Origin: a virus
Virus record (IMG/VR): IMGVR_UViG_3300030107_006644
Location: 62,001 to 126,000 of that record
DNA: 64,000 nucleotides
Direction: 5' to 3' (one strand)
The notes under the pieces were generated by a model, which worked only from the letters and a program-made list of their open reading frames with translations, searched no databases and was not told the origin of the DNA. A program made the position numbers and the translations under genes. Below are positions 36,944 through 45,639 of this stretch, piece after piece. Position 1 is the stretch's first letter. The number at the start of each line of letters is the position of its first letter.

Positions 36944-36972
36944 AAGCTGGGATAATTCCCAGCTTTTCTTTT
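36944..36972 (+). terminator. Rho-independent terminator
   Basis: AAGCTGGGA (36944-36952) and TCCCAGCTT (36957-36965) pair perfectly around TAAT, followed by a T-rich tract (TTCTTTTTG). It closes the sheath-tube-hub unit. Confidence 0.92.
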
Positions 36973-36980
36973 TGTCAGAA

Positions 36981-36988
36981 CTATTTAC
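36981..36988 (+). promoter_or_regulatory. CTATTTAC motif, candidate late promoter
   Basis: This one-base variant of CTATTTAT stands in AACTATTTACTTTAAGG right after a terminator and 15 bases before the next start, where a new promoter is expected. Confidence 0.5.
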
Positions 36989-37003
36989 TTTAAGGTGATA
37001 TAA

Positions 37004-37351
37004 ATGCGTAATCTTAACGAAGACAAGATGGTACCAATCGTACTTGACTTGAATGCTGCAAAATCGGGCAATCTGCAAGAAGGTGGTCCGTTGCGTATTT
37101 TGGGCTGGGCTGTCGAAAACATTTTAAAGAAGATGTTCGGTTCAGGAGGGGCCGTTCCGGTTGAAGTTCGTGGAACCCCGGGACAGGTTAACTCTTTTAC
37201 AAAGGTTCTGGCGTCAGAGAAAAACTACATGCAGAATTGGCAAAAATACGGTTTAGATGATCCGAAAACATACAAAAGCAAAGGCTTTTTGCAGAAGTCA
37301 ATCAATGGCTTCGAGAGAGCCACAGGTCTCAGGTGGCCATTTTCAAGATAG
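37004..37351 (+). CDS. small tail-region protein of unknown function, 115 aa
   Basis: The start follows TAAGGTGATATAA. The protein opens with VPIVLDLNAAKSG and has a central hydrophobic-helical segment (ILGWAVENILKKMFG) and a C-terminus GFERATGLRWPFSR. No family is recognised. The gene precedes the tape measure gene after a fresh promoter-like motif, so it is likely to be a tail assembly component or chaperone. Confidence 0.55.
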   Translation: MRNLNEDKMVPIVLDLNAAKSGNLQEGGPLRILGWAVENILKKMFGSGGAVPVEVRGTPGQVNSFTKVLASEKNYMQNWQKYGLDDPKTYKSKGFLQKSINGFERATGLRWPFSR

Positions 37352-37364
37352 GGGGTAAACATCA

Positions 37365-39701
37365 ATGAGCGGTGGAGGCGGTGGAGATCCCGGAGATATA
37401 CCAAGGTACGAAGAGCTAATAGAAGTAATCCAGCAGAGTGCGGATGAAGCGGACAGAGCCGCAGCGGCTTATGAGAGAATGTCGCAAACGTTGTCTAGCT
37501 CTTCTATGAAGGCTGAATATTTTGCGAAAGCAAACGAGCAGAACGTAAAGGCTATGGAAGCCAGCATTCAGGCTACTCAGCTTATGATCGAGGCTCTTGC
37601 CGAACAGGGTCAGGAAACCGCCGAACTAGAGCAAAAGCTTGCTGCCTACGAAGCTAGATTAAAGTCGTTAAAGGGAGAGACAGAAGCTGTTAATGCGCTC
37701 AATCAAGGCGCTAAAGACGGATTTAGAAGTTTGGCCGGCATGATTGGTATGTCGACAGACTCCAGTCAAAACTTTGTTTACCAGTTAGGGCTTATGACCA
37801 ATTCCTTGGTCGCAAACAGAAAAGAATTGATCCAAGCGCCGGCTATATTTAATGGTTTTGCCAGCGCCATGAACTCGGCAGCTAGCTGGATCGAACAAGG
37901 CTTTATTGTGTTGTTGAAGAAGGGGATAGATATAGTTCTCGACATGAACAGTGCCCAAATGACCTTTAATCGAACGATGGGCATCGCGGTAAGCCAACAA
38001 CAGCGATACGCAGATAGTATTAAGAGGACATCTAACTCGCTCTTGCTAGCCGGTGTCTCTGTTAGAGAGTCAGGTGAGGCGTGGAATCAGCTGTACACTA
38101 GCGTTACTCGTTTTTCGCATATGACTACCGAGATGCAAGAAGATTTGATGAGGACCACAGCTTTGCTGGAAAGAAACGGAATGGCCGCTCAACAAACCAC
38201 GCAATCTGTTGAAATGTTGTCAAGAGTTTATGGAATGACCGGAATGGAAGCAGCCCAGCAGATGCGAAATTTAAGAGATTTTGCAGAAGCTGCTCGAATC
38301 CCGCCGGAAATCATTTCTCGCGACTTTGCAGAGGCCAGTAGACAACTAGCTGTACATGGCAAGAGAATGGTGTCGGTATTTAAAGATTTGGAACTAGCGG
38401 CCAAAGGTACTGGTATCGGAATTCAACAGCTATTGTCGATTACTTCGCGATTTGATACGTTTGAGGGAGCCGCTGAAGCTGCCGGTCGATTGAACGCTAT
38501 TTTAGGCAGAGACTTGTTCAATTCGCTTGACATGTTAATGACGGTAGATCCGACAGAGAGATTTCGTCGCTTACGTCAAGGTATTTTGCAAGCTGCTGGA
38601 AGCTTTCAGCAGTTAAGTTATTATGAAAAGCGCGCGATTGCAGACGCAGCAGGGTTAGAAGACGTAGCTCAGCTAGCAATGCTTATGAGCGGTAGGTTAG
38701 AACAGAGTGCCGGCGCAATGGGCCAAAATGCAATGTCAGCCGAAGACCTAGCAAAGAGAACCGAAAATCTCGCTTCACTGCAAGAGAAATTTGCCAATAC
38801 GTTGTCTGCTCTTGCGCCGCAATTCCATGCGTTCATGGACTGGCTTGTAAACATGACCTCAAATACGAGAGAGTTCAAAGAATGGATCGAGAGTTGGATC
38901 CAGACTGGAATCAAGTGGTATGGAGGACTTAAGATAGGCGCTGCGATATTGTCTCTTTATAGGCTGAGGCTAATGGCGGTTACTGCTGCAGCAGGACAAG
39001 CTACAATGGCCACGCGAGGTCTTTCTTTGGCTATGGTAGGCGCCGGAGGACTGGGAGTCATGGGCCTCATGTGGGCAACTAAAAAGGTCAATGAAGCTTT
39101 TAATGAGCCCGGCTCGCCGTCCTTTTTGCAGAGCTTAGGGATCATAGGGCGAGAAGCCGGCAAATCGGCTACCCCACTCAGAAGCTTGGCATCAAGCATG
39201 GGGGAGATCGGCGCCCAAGTGGGAGCGATGCAGGTAGCCAGCAATCTTTCTATGGCTTTGCGCTCGCTTGAACAGGTTGATTCAACTGGCATAAGAGGAA
39301 TGGCAGCAGCGATTAGAGACGTAGCTTCAGCCATGAACGATATCGATCCAAATAAGAGTTTAGAGTTCCGAGCCACCATACAGGCCTTTGGCACGTCACA
39401 GATAGCACAGGCTGTTGCTGCAGCCAACAGTTTGCGAGATTCTGATGTGAACAGGATCAAAGATCTGGTTACACAGGCAAATGAGCTTGCCGCAGCCAGT
39501 AGAACTTCTGAAGGAGATCAGTTAAACGCTCTAGTTAGATCTGTAGCGCAGTTGGCTCAAGTGCAAGCCGGCGCCGGCGCAGCAGGCGGTGGTTATGCCG
39601 GCCCAAGCAAGGTCGAATCAGTGTTGAAGCTCGACGGTCGGACACTCGACAGGCACATTGTTAATGTTGTAAGCAGAAGATTCGGCAGCAGAGAAAGGTA
39701 G
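37365..39701 (+). CDS. tape measure protein
   Basis: The 778-residue protein is almost wholly helical. Residues ~15-110 are Ala/Glu-rich coiled coil, and residues ~170-420 have long helices with SMTGMEAAQQMR-like turns. A hydrophobic stretch near residues 520-580 (IGAAILSLYRLRLMAVTAAA, then GLSLAMVGAGGLGVMGLMW) could insert in the host membrane. The C-terminus is Ala/Gly-rich and ends LDGRTLDRHIVNVVSRRF, a finish common in tape measure proteins. It sets tail length, and its place between tube and baseplate genes fits. Confidence 0.8.
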   Translation: MSGGGGGDPGDIPRYEELIEVIQQSADEADRAAAAYERMSQTLSSSSMKAEYFAKANEQNVKAMEASIQATQLMIEALAEQGQETAELEQKLAAYEARLKSLKGETEAVNALNQGAKDGFRSLAGMIGMSTDSSQNFVYQLGLMTNSLVANRKELIQAPAIFNGFASAMNSAASWIEQGFIVLLKKGIDIVLDMNSAQMTFNRTMGIAVSQQQRYADSIKRTSNSLLLAGVSVRESGEAWNQLYTSVTRFSHMTTEMQEDLMRTTALLERNGMAAQQTTQSVEMLSRVYGMTGMEAAQQMRNLRDFAEAARIPPEIISRDFAEASRQLAVHGKRMVSVFKDLELAAKGTGIGIQQLLSITSRFDTFEGAAEAAGRLNAILGRDLFNSLDMLMTVDPTERFRRLRQGILQAAGSFQQLSYYEKRAIADAAGLEDVAQLAMLMSGRLEQSAGAMGQNAMSAEDLAKRTENLASLQEKFANTLSALAPQFHAFMDWLVNMTSNTREFKEWIESWIQTGIKWYGGLKIGAAILSLYRLRLMAVTAAAGQATMATRGLSLAMVGAGGLGVMGLMWATKKVNEAFNEPGSPSFLQSLGIIGREAGKSATPLRSLASSMGEIGAQVGAMQVASNLSMALRSLEQVDSTGIRGMAAAIRDVASAMNDIDPNKSLEFRATIQAFGTSQIAQAVAAANSLRDSDVNRIKDLVTQANELAAASRTSEGDQLNALVRSVAQLAQVQAGAGAAGGGYAGPSKVESVLKLDGRTLDRHIVNVVSRRFGSRER

Positions 39702-39721
39702 ATAAAGAATTTATCAAATCT

Positions 39722-39729
39722 CTATTTAT
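39722..39729 (+). promoter_or_regulatory. CTATTTAT motif directly before a gene without ribosome site
   Basis: Only 7 bases separate the motif from ATG 39737, and no Shine-Dalgarno sequence is present. If the motif is a -10 element, the message starts at or next to the ATG, i.e. it is leaderless. Confidence 0.5.
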
Positions 39730-39736
39730 AGTTATA

Positions 39737-40519
39737 ATGGCTTTACTTGTACCAAAATTAATAACGCTGAAGTGCAACTTGGAAGTTGTCCACCCGGCAC
39801 CGTTCGGATGGGATAGTACAACCAGAACCATAGCGAAAACTCACGGCACAAGCGAGGCTTTTAAAAGGTTTCCTTATGGTCTAGACTATTCCGACGAGGA
39901 TACATATGGCGAAACAACTCACTCAAAAACTTTAGAAAAAATGAGCCAAGGCGCCGAGCAAGACAACTCAGAAGAACCTATTGGCACAAATGTAACTGAC
40001 GAACTCAAAGTGACTTATGAAGCTGGTACTTTTGGCAACGGCGACCCGCACCAATCGACTTACGCAAATACCACAGGCCTGCACCTTTCTTTCAAACATA
40101 TCTCCTCTGGACTGACTGTGTTCTTTAAAGCTTTTCTAACTGATATGAGCGATAACTATTCTATTACGTGGAGTGAAGACGCCGCTATAGGCAGAATGGA
40201 TCCCCTTGTATCTTATCAGGGGATCAGAAGAACGGTTTCTATAACATGGGACCTGCCATCGTGGGATGTCAACGAGGGGGTGGAGAATTTACAGAAGTGC
40301 ACTAACTTGTTTAAAATGTTGTACCCCATGTATCAGGAGCACGGCCACTCTTTGTCGATGTTTTCTCCGCCCATGTTGGGAATTAAGATGTCTAATTTGG
40401 TGGCCTTTCATGACAGTCCTTTTGGCGGTTCCGGAGGATATCTCACAGGTACAGTTCAGGGGTTTGACTTTTCTCCCAACTTAGATGTTGGGTTTTGGGA
40501 TCCGAATGTAGATGAGTAG
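39737..40519 (+). CDS. baseplate tail-tube cap/initiator protein, 260 aa
   Basis: The C-terminal half has LSFKHISSGLTVFFKAFLTD, SDNYSITWSEDAAIGRMDP, IRRTVSITWDLPSW and NLQKCTNLFKMLYPMY. This FKAFL...W...GR.DP...Y...R.. pattern marks the family of T4 gp48/gp54-type proteins that start the tube on the baseplate. The next gene encodes a paralogue, as in T4 where gp48 and gp54 are related in role. Which of the two this is cannot be told by eye. The start has no ribosome site. Confidence 0.65.
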   Translation: MALLVPKLITLKCNLEVVHPAPFGWDSTTRTIAKTHGTSEAFKRFPYGLDYSDEDTYGETTHSKTLEKMSQGAEQDNSEEPIGTNVTDELKVTYEAGTFGNGDPHQSTYANTTGLHLSFKHISSGLTVFFKAFLTDMSDNYSITWSEDAAIGRMDPLVSYQGIRRTVSITWDLPSWDVNEGVENLQKCTNLFKMLYPMYQEHGHSLSMFSPPMLGIKMSNLVAFHDSPFGGSGGYLTGTVQGFDFSPNLDVGFWDPNVDE

Positions 40520-40532
40520 GAGATTAACTTAA

Positions 40533-41591
40533 ATGGGACAAGAAACAACCCCGCTTTTCTCGACAACGGTCATGAATCAGACGGGCTCTTCAGGGACAGC
40601 CGAGACCAATTATGCGAACAACAAAGGCTTTTACATAACGTTTAATAGCATGTTCGTTGCAGGCCGCGTGGACTTTAAAGCTTATCTCAACCAATATCAT
40701 GATAACTTTACCAGCGACTGGTCATCCGAAATACCATACGGCCGCGTGGACAGTATCAAAACCTTTAATAGAACAACTAGAATGATAGATATATCATTTT
40801 CAATACCAGCATATACAGCCGAAGAGGCCATACAAAACTTGGCAAAAGTTTCCGCCTTGATCAAGATGGTTTACCCTTCATATGAGAACAGGGCGTGGGG
40901 AACCACAAAAGGTCACACCGGCACCGGTGATGACGCACTCTCGACCACAGTATTGGCATCCAGTCGCACGACAAACGCATCTAACGATAGGTTCTGCTTG
41001 TCGGCGCCTCCACTAATAACGGTCAAGTTCGCAAACCTAATTAAGTCGATCCGACCAGATACCACTGCCTTACCCGGCGGGCCCGAGTTGGAAAAGACAT
41101 TTCTGGAAGGCAAAATGGACGGTATAATATCTGCAGTCACCAACTTATCTGTCAACCCGCGCGTCGACGCCGGCTTTTTTCACCTTAAAGATGGTACAGG
41201 GTGGATGTACCCCAAGGTGATAGATGTTGCTGTACAGTTTAATGTTCTTCATCAGGTGTCTCCGGGAATAGCTGCTGCTGATTTTACAACTGCAGCCGCC
41301 GCAGCTACTTATGGAGATCTTTATGGAGTCGGATACGGTAAAGTCGACGGCACCAAGGGAGATCCGGCCTATTCTGAGACTCCAGCACTTTCAATTGCTG
41401 GGGCGAGAGCGGCCCTTGAGGCAGCTGGAAGGAACAAGGCAATGGTTACAAACCCTGATGTCGCTGGGCCCACCCAAACCCCCCCTCCCGGCGTTTCAAC
41501 TGCGGCCGGCACTACTCCCGGCGGACACAGCACCGATGACTATGTGCAAATTGCCGGCGACAAAAACGAAGACGGTCAGGGCAGCCCCTAG
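40533..41591 (+). CDS. baseplate tail-tube cap/initiator protein, paralogue, 352 aa
   Basis: The gene starts 13 bases after its paralogue, behind a GGAGATTAACTTAA site. It shares the core VDFKAYLNQYHDNFTSDWSS, YGRVDSIKTFNRTTRMIDIS and NLAKVSALIKMVYPSY with the preceding protein. After residue ~275 it adds an Ala/Gly/Pro/Thr-rich tail (PPPGVSTAAGTTPGG) that looks disordered. The two probably form consecutive rings between hub and tube. Confidence 0.65.
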   Translation: MGQETTPLFSTTVMNQTGSSGTAETNYANNKGFYITFNSMFVAGRVDFKAYLNQYHDNFTSDWSSEIPYGRVDSIKTFNRTTRMIDISFSIPAYTAEEAIQNLAKVSALIKMVYPSYENRAWGTTKGHTGTGDDALSTTVLASSRTTNASNDRFCLSAPPLITVKFANLIKSIRPDTTALPGGPELEKTFLEGKMDGIISAVTNLSVNPRVDAGFFHLKDGTGWMYPKVIDVAVQFNVLHQVSPGIAAADFTTAAAAATYGDLYGVGYGKVDGTKGDPAYSETPALSIAGARAALEAAGRNKAMVTNPDVAGPTQTPPPGVSTAAGTTPGGHSTDDYVQIAGDKNEDGQGSP

Positions 41592-41610
41592 ACAATAACA
41601 AAACAGCAAA

Positions 41611-41618
41611 CTACTTAT
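41611..41618 (+). promoter_or_regulatory. CTACTTAT motif, weak candidate late promoter
   Basis: A one-base variant of CTATTTAT lies 18 bases before GTG 41637, in the 45-base gap between two tail genes. Confidence 0.35.
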
Positions 41619-41636
41619 TAACAAGAGGAACTAATT

Positions 41637-41981
41637 GTGGCAAAATCAAGAAACAGTAATCGTGGAATTCTCAACAATCAGCTAGAGAGGGATGTAGATT
41701 TGCGAATTGCGCGAGGCAGGCCAAACCTACGGCACTATATGTCTCCTCGCATGAAGTATCCATCAAAAGCTTTGAGAGATTCTCTTCATAAGACTGTGCA
41801 TGTGTGGTCTTCTGGAGATAGATACTGGAAGTTAGCAGCGAGATACTATAGCGACCCGACTCTTTGGTGGGTAATCGCATGGTATAACTTAAAGCCAACT
41901 GATGCTCATTGTTCGATAGGTGACAACATCATAATCCCGGGCCCCGTTGGCAAAATAATTCAATACTACTCTACCTCTTAG
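41637..41981 (+). CDS. 53: baseplate wedge protein (gp53-like, LysM-type)
   Basis: The gene starts with GTG after AAGAGGAACTAATT. The second half, VHVWSSGDRYWKLAARYYSD, then PTLWWVIAWYN and GDNIIIPGP, is the LysM-like pattern of T4 gp53 family proteins: HTV..GDR...LA..YYGDP.LWWVIA. In T4 gp53 staples wedges to the hub. Here the protein is only 114 residues, so little more than this domain is present. Confidence 0.75.
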   Translation: MAKSRNSNRGILNNQLERDVDLRIARGRPNLRHYMSPRMKYPSKALRDSLHKTVHVWSSGDRYWKLAARYYSDPTLWWVIAWYNLKPTDAHCSIGDNIIIPGPVGKIIQYYSTS

Positions 41982-41986
41982 AGTAG
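41966..41986 (+). other. hairpin over the stop codon of the gp53-like gene
   Basis: CTACTCTA (41966-41973) and TAGAGTAG (41979-41986) pair perfectly around CCTCT, and the stop codon is in the right arm. No T-run follows, so it is more likely an mRNA stability element than a terminator. Confidence 0.4.
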
Positions 41987-42021
41987 AGCAAAGCAAAAGA
42001 CAATTTAAATAGAGAGTTGAT

Positions 42022-45000
42022 ATGAGCATACATGAAGGCCAGCAATATACAGTAGCCCAAATTGCAGAAGAGAGAAGAACACAAGAGCAGTGCTTCTTGC
42101 TGCATTGGCTAGAAATAATTTCTGCCGCAAACAGACACATAAACTATTCCGGAAACAAGGACGATCTCGTCGCCGGCACCCCCGGAAACAGTGCGTCCTT
42201 CTATCCCATTGATGGAGATCCGGCAAAACTAGTTAGTGTGCTCACTGGAAAGATGGGCCTAGGTCCGCTCTTAACGCTGTCTCCATATAAGATGTCGTAC
42301 TTGGTACCCAAGGTGAGGCTGTATAAGGTTTTCAAAGAATACACGCCACGCACTGACACTGATCCCGGCGGAGCCCTCGAAAAAGAGTATGACGTTGAGT
42401 TTATATTTCCAGACAACATTTTAGGTATCTCGCAATATGATTACGCATCGGGAGAAAGCGGCTTTTCGAAAATAGAGCGCATGCTGACAAACAAGGTTGG
42501 TCGTGGTACCGGCGTGGGTCTACAAGAGTTTAGTTGGGAGTATCAGGGCACAAACCCAGCCGAAGCAACAAACCAACTTCTTTCCACCATATCTTTAACC
42601 TTTTCAGATCTACAAGAACTCTATGTTAAGAGAGGTCCGGTACCCGTTTCTTCTTATAAGGATGGCACGGGTCAAATAGTGAGCGAATCTCTGGAAAACG
42701 TATACTATAGCTACATCGATCTGATAATGCGAACTGTGGCTGGCGATAACGATGCTAGTGCCAGTGAGAATGCTACGGATAAGTGTATGAGGTATCGTTC
42801 TTTTGATCCAAAGTACTATGAAATTAAAGCTTTGGTTGGCTGGGCATACAAAGACGGGCACCCTTTTACAGTAGAGGAAAGAGAAGCGCTGGAATCAAGC
42901 AATATAGGACTTTACTTAACTTTGGTTGACCACGTTATATCGTTTCAAGAAGATGGTACCGTGAAGCTTGATTGCACATACCGTGCAGCGGTTGAGGGAC
43001 TTTTAGATAGCGATTTTACAGATCTGTTTACCTCTCCATACGAGCGCGCACGCCAAGCACAGATAGAGGCAGCGATGAATGCTATTCGTTCCGGCTCTTC
43101 CGCAGACGTCGATGAGGGCGTTGGCAGTACTAGCAACAATGCAGGGGGCGGAAGTGGAGGCACTGGACGATACACCGCTACCTCTACCGAGACGCCAGAA
43201 CAGGGAGCTACGCAGTCGGAACAGAATTCTCGCGCACTCTCCGCATTACAGGACGAACTAGAGCGCCTTAGAAACGACGCTCGCGGAATGGGATTCCATC
43301 AACTGGCGCAATGGCTAGCAAATTCGCCTGCCAACTCCACACTCGCTTATGAGCGCAGGTCTGAAGATTATATGCCGCTTCATGCTGGTGGAGACTCCTC
43401 CGCCCGGACAGCTACCACAAACGCGCTCAATCAAATGCCTCGAATTAAATATATTATGGCCAAGCCTTTGGCTGTTGGCGCAACCGGCGCCGCCGACGAG
43501 GATGTGACAGTTCGACTTGAGCAAGGAGATCGTTGGGGCGATGAAACCGTTACCGAAGCACTTGATAAGCAGGCGGTACGTTATGATACTTCAGGAAATG
43601 ATCGCGCTTTGGGCCCGGGCGAACACGGCTCTATCGATCCACGGACTAGAGATATGGGCCAAGCAACAGACTGGGTTAGAGAGGCGCGAGAAGAAGATGC
43701 AAGCGATAACAGTTCAACTCCTGCAGATAGCGAGGTGGGCTTTTACCAACTAGGCACAGATCCGCAAGCCCCAATCGATCAAGCTGGTATTTTGACATCG
43801 ACCGAAGTCGGCGGCGACTATAACCTCACCGCAACTGCAGGAATAGGCGATTCTCTTGTCGACGCGTCGGCCGACTCGCGCAGATATAGTCAGAACCACG
43901 AGTCTTCGAACTCCACGATTGAGTATACAGAGGACTTTGAACAGCGGCTAGATCTACAAGCCACGCGCCCAGTGCTAGTGGAGTTCACAGACTCTGCCGG
44001 CAACGCGACATCGCGACTAGTTTATCCAACTGCATTTGTTTACTATGGGGACATCATAGATTGGGCATGTCGCAAGGCTTTGTGGATCAAGCCATACGAT
44101 GCCGATTCCCAATACCCCGGCGCCGCAGGAGCGGGCGCCCCGCAGACTTCAGTTACAGCTGCGAGAGCAGAAGATGAGCGCGTCGGAGCCACAGAAACAG
44201 CCCAATCTGCCGGCTGGACACAGGGTGAAGATGGGCCGGCGCCCTCTTTGCCTCCCGTTGATGAGTTTAGAAATGCTGCCCGTGAAGGTGAGCAAAGACT
44301 GAAGCAGATTAAGGTTATATTGGGTTCGCTGCGATACTATAACCCTTCAAGCGGAGAATATCAAAACGTCAATTTGGCCGATATCCCTGTTTCGTACAAC
44401 ATGTTTGCTACATGGTTTATGAACAGAATTATGCGCCCGGGCGTTTATTCATATAGTTTGCGTACATTTATCAAGGAAACAATGCAGACGCTTATCTTGG
44501 ATGTTCTTGGGGGCACTAGCTGTATCGATGATACTGCTTATGAAGATCCCAACGGCGGAGGCTCCAGCGCAACTTTTACTAGAACCGTATTTGATATCGG
44601 CATGCTCAATGTGCAGGTGCCAAATCGCTCGATGGGTGCTGACAAGCCATCTGTAGATCCGATTAGCTATATATGGAGCGAAGAGTACAAAGCCGGCCAA
44701 TTCGGAACCTCAAATGCGGTGCATCAAAACGCGAACTACAGACTTAGCCTTGACAGGATATCGACATATATTGGGAAGAATGCTGACAACACAGACAGAG
44801 CCTTTCCCGAAGGTTTGACTTACTGCGATGAAAGCTACATCGGAAACATGACGACATATTACATTGTTTATGCAAAGGGGTACAACGTTAAAGATTTGCG
44901 AGGCGTGGAAACAAAGGAGGAAGCCGATGCCCTGTTTCCTGATGAGGGGGGTTCAGCAAAGTATGCAGATAATGAGAAAGGAATATATCACTTCTACATA

Positions 45001-45591
45001 GGACAGAATGCCGGCATGGTTAAGTCTGTATCTTTTAACAGAACCGATCAGGCGTACTTAGCGGAAGCTAGAATGATGGCCGGCGGCCATTTCGGATATG
45101 GTCAGTTGCGCGGCCGATATGAGGCTAGCATAATCATGCATGGGAACACATTCTTTTTGCCCGGCCAGATGATCTATATAAATCCAACGACAATTGGGAG
45201 CGGAAACATGTACGAAAGACGGTTGGATGCTCTCCTTCTTGGCTTGGGTGGCTATTATGTTGTTTTGGGAGTAGACAGTTCGATCACTGAAGACACGTTT
45301 GAAACCAGATTACGCGCCGTGTGGCACGGGATGGGTTCGTACTTTGATGGAAACGATTGGGTGGTGTTGAACTGCGGAGAGAGCACCGAGGACAACAACA
45401 GCATTAGTACATCAACTGCGTATGATATGGCCGAGACCGCAATGCAAGGATCTTCAGGCACGCATCAATCGATATATCCGTCGCCAGATGGAGATGATAA
45501 CGAGCGTGGAGCCACACGCGGAGTTCATGGAGACACCGGACTTCAGGATCACCAGCATCCGGGACACAACTCTAGAGAGGTAGACGAATAA
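42022..45591 (+). CDS. large baseplate/tail structural protein, 1189 aa
   Basis: I recognise no named family, but the context is baseplate. The N-terminal ~320 residues look like an ordered domain (LLTLSPYKMSYLVPKVRLYK, EFIFPDNILGISQYDYASG). Residues ~370-760 are low-complexity and Ser/Thr/Asp/Gly-rich with likely disordered linkers, and the C-terminal ~350 residues are ordered again (FYIGQNAGMVKSVSFNRTDQ, GNTFFLPGQMIYINPTTIG). That last segment, NAGMVKSVSF...Y..A...G.G...LRG.Y.....L.G...F.PG..IYI.P, recalls hub/spike-type proteins that build on the tube. Confidence 0.6.
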   Translation: MSIHEGQQYTVAQIAEERRTQEQCFLLHWLEIISAANRHINYSGNKDDLVAGTPGNSASFYPIDGDPAKLVSVLTGKMGLGPLLTLSPYKMSYLVPKVRLYKVFKEYTPRTDTDPGGALEKEYDVEFIFPDNILGISQYDYASGESGFSKIERMLTNKVGRGTGVGLQEFSWEYQGTNPAEATNQLLSTISLTFSDLQELYVKRGPVPVSSYKDGTGQIVSESLENVYYSYIDLIMRTVAGDNDASASENATDKCMRYRSFDPKYYEIKALVGWAYKDGHPFTVEEREALESSNIGLYLTLVDHVISFQEDGTVKLDCTYRAAVEGLLDSDFTDLFTSPYERARQAQIEAAMNAIRSGSSADVDEGVGSTSNNAGGGSGGTGRYTATSTETPEQGATQSEQNSRALSALQDELERLRNDARGMGFHQLAQWLANSPANSTLAYERRSEDYMPLHAGGDSSARTATTNALNQMPRIKYIMAKPLAVGATGAADEDVTVRLEQGDRWGDETVTEALDKQAVRYDTSGNDRALGPGEHGSIDPRTRDMGQATDWVREAREEDASDNSSTPADSEVGFYQLGTDPQAPIDQAGILTSTEVGGDYNLTATAGIGDSLVDASADSRRYSQNHESSNSTIEYTEDFEQRLDLQATRPVLVEFTDSAGNATSRLVYPTAFVYYGDIIDWACRKALWIKPYDADSQYPGAAGAGAPQTSVTAARAEDERVGATETAQSAGWTQGEDGPAPSLPPVDEFRNAAREGEQRLKQIKVILGSLRYYNPSSGEYQNVNLADIPVSYNMFATWFMNRIMRPGVYSYSLRTFIKETMQTLILDVLGGTSCIDDTAYEDPNGGGSSATFTRTVFDIGMLNVQVPNRSMGADKPSVDPISYIWSEEYKAGQFGTSNAVHQNANYRLSLDRISTYIGKNADNTDRAFPEGLTYCDESYIGNMTTYYIVYAKGYNVKDLRGVETKEEADALFPDEGGSAKYADNEKGIYHFYIGQNAGMVKSVSFNRTDQAYLAEARMMAGGHFGYGQLRGRYEASIIMHGNTFFLPGQMIYINPTTIGSGNMYERRLDALLLGLGGYYVVLGVDSSITEDTFETRLRAVWHGMGSYFDGNDWVVLNCGESTEDNNSISTSTAYDMAETAMQGSSGTHQSIYPSPDGDDNERGATRGVHGDTGLQDHQHPGHNSREVDE

Positions 45592-45639
45592 CGGTACGCC
45601 GGAGCGGACAAATGTTGCTTGAGAACCTAATTACTTATC

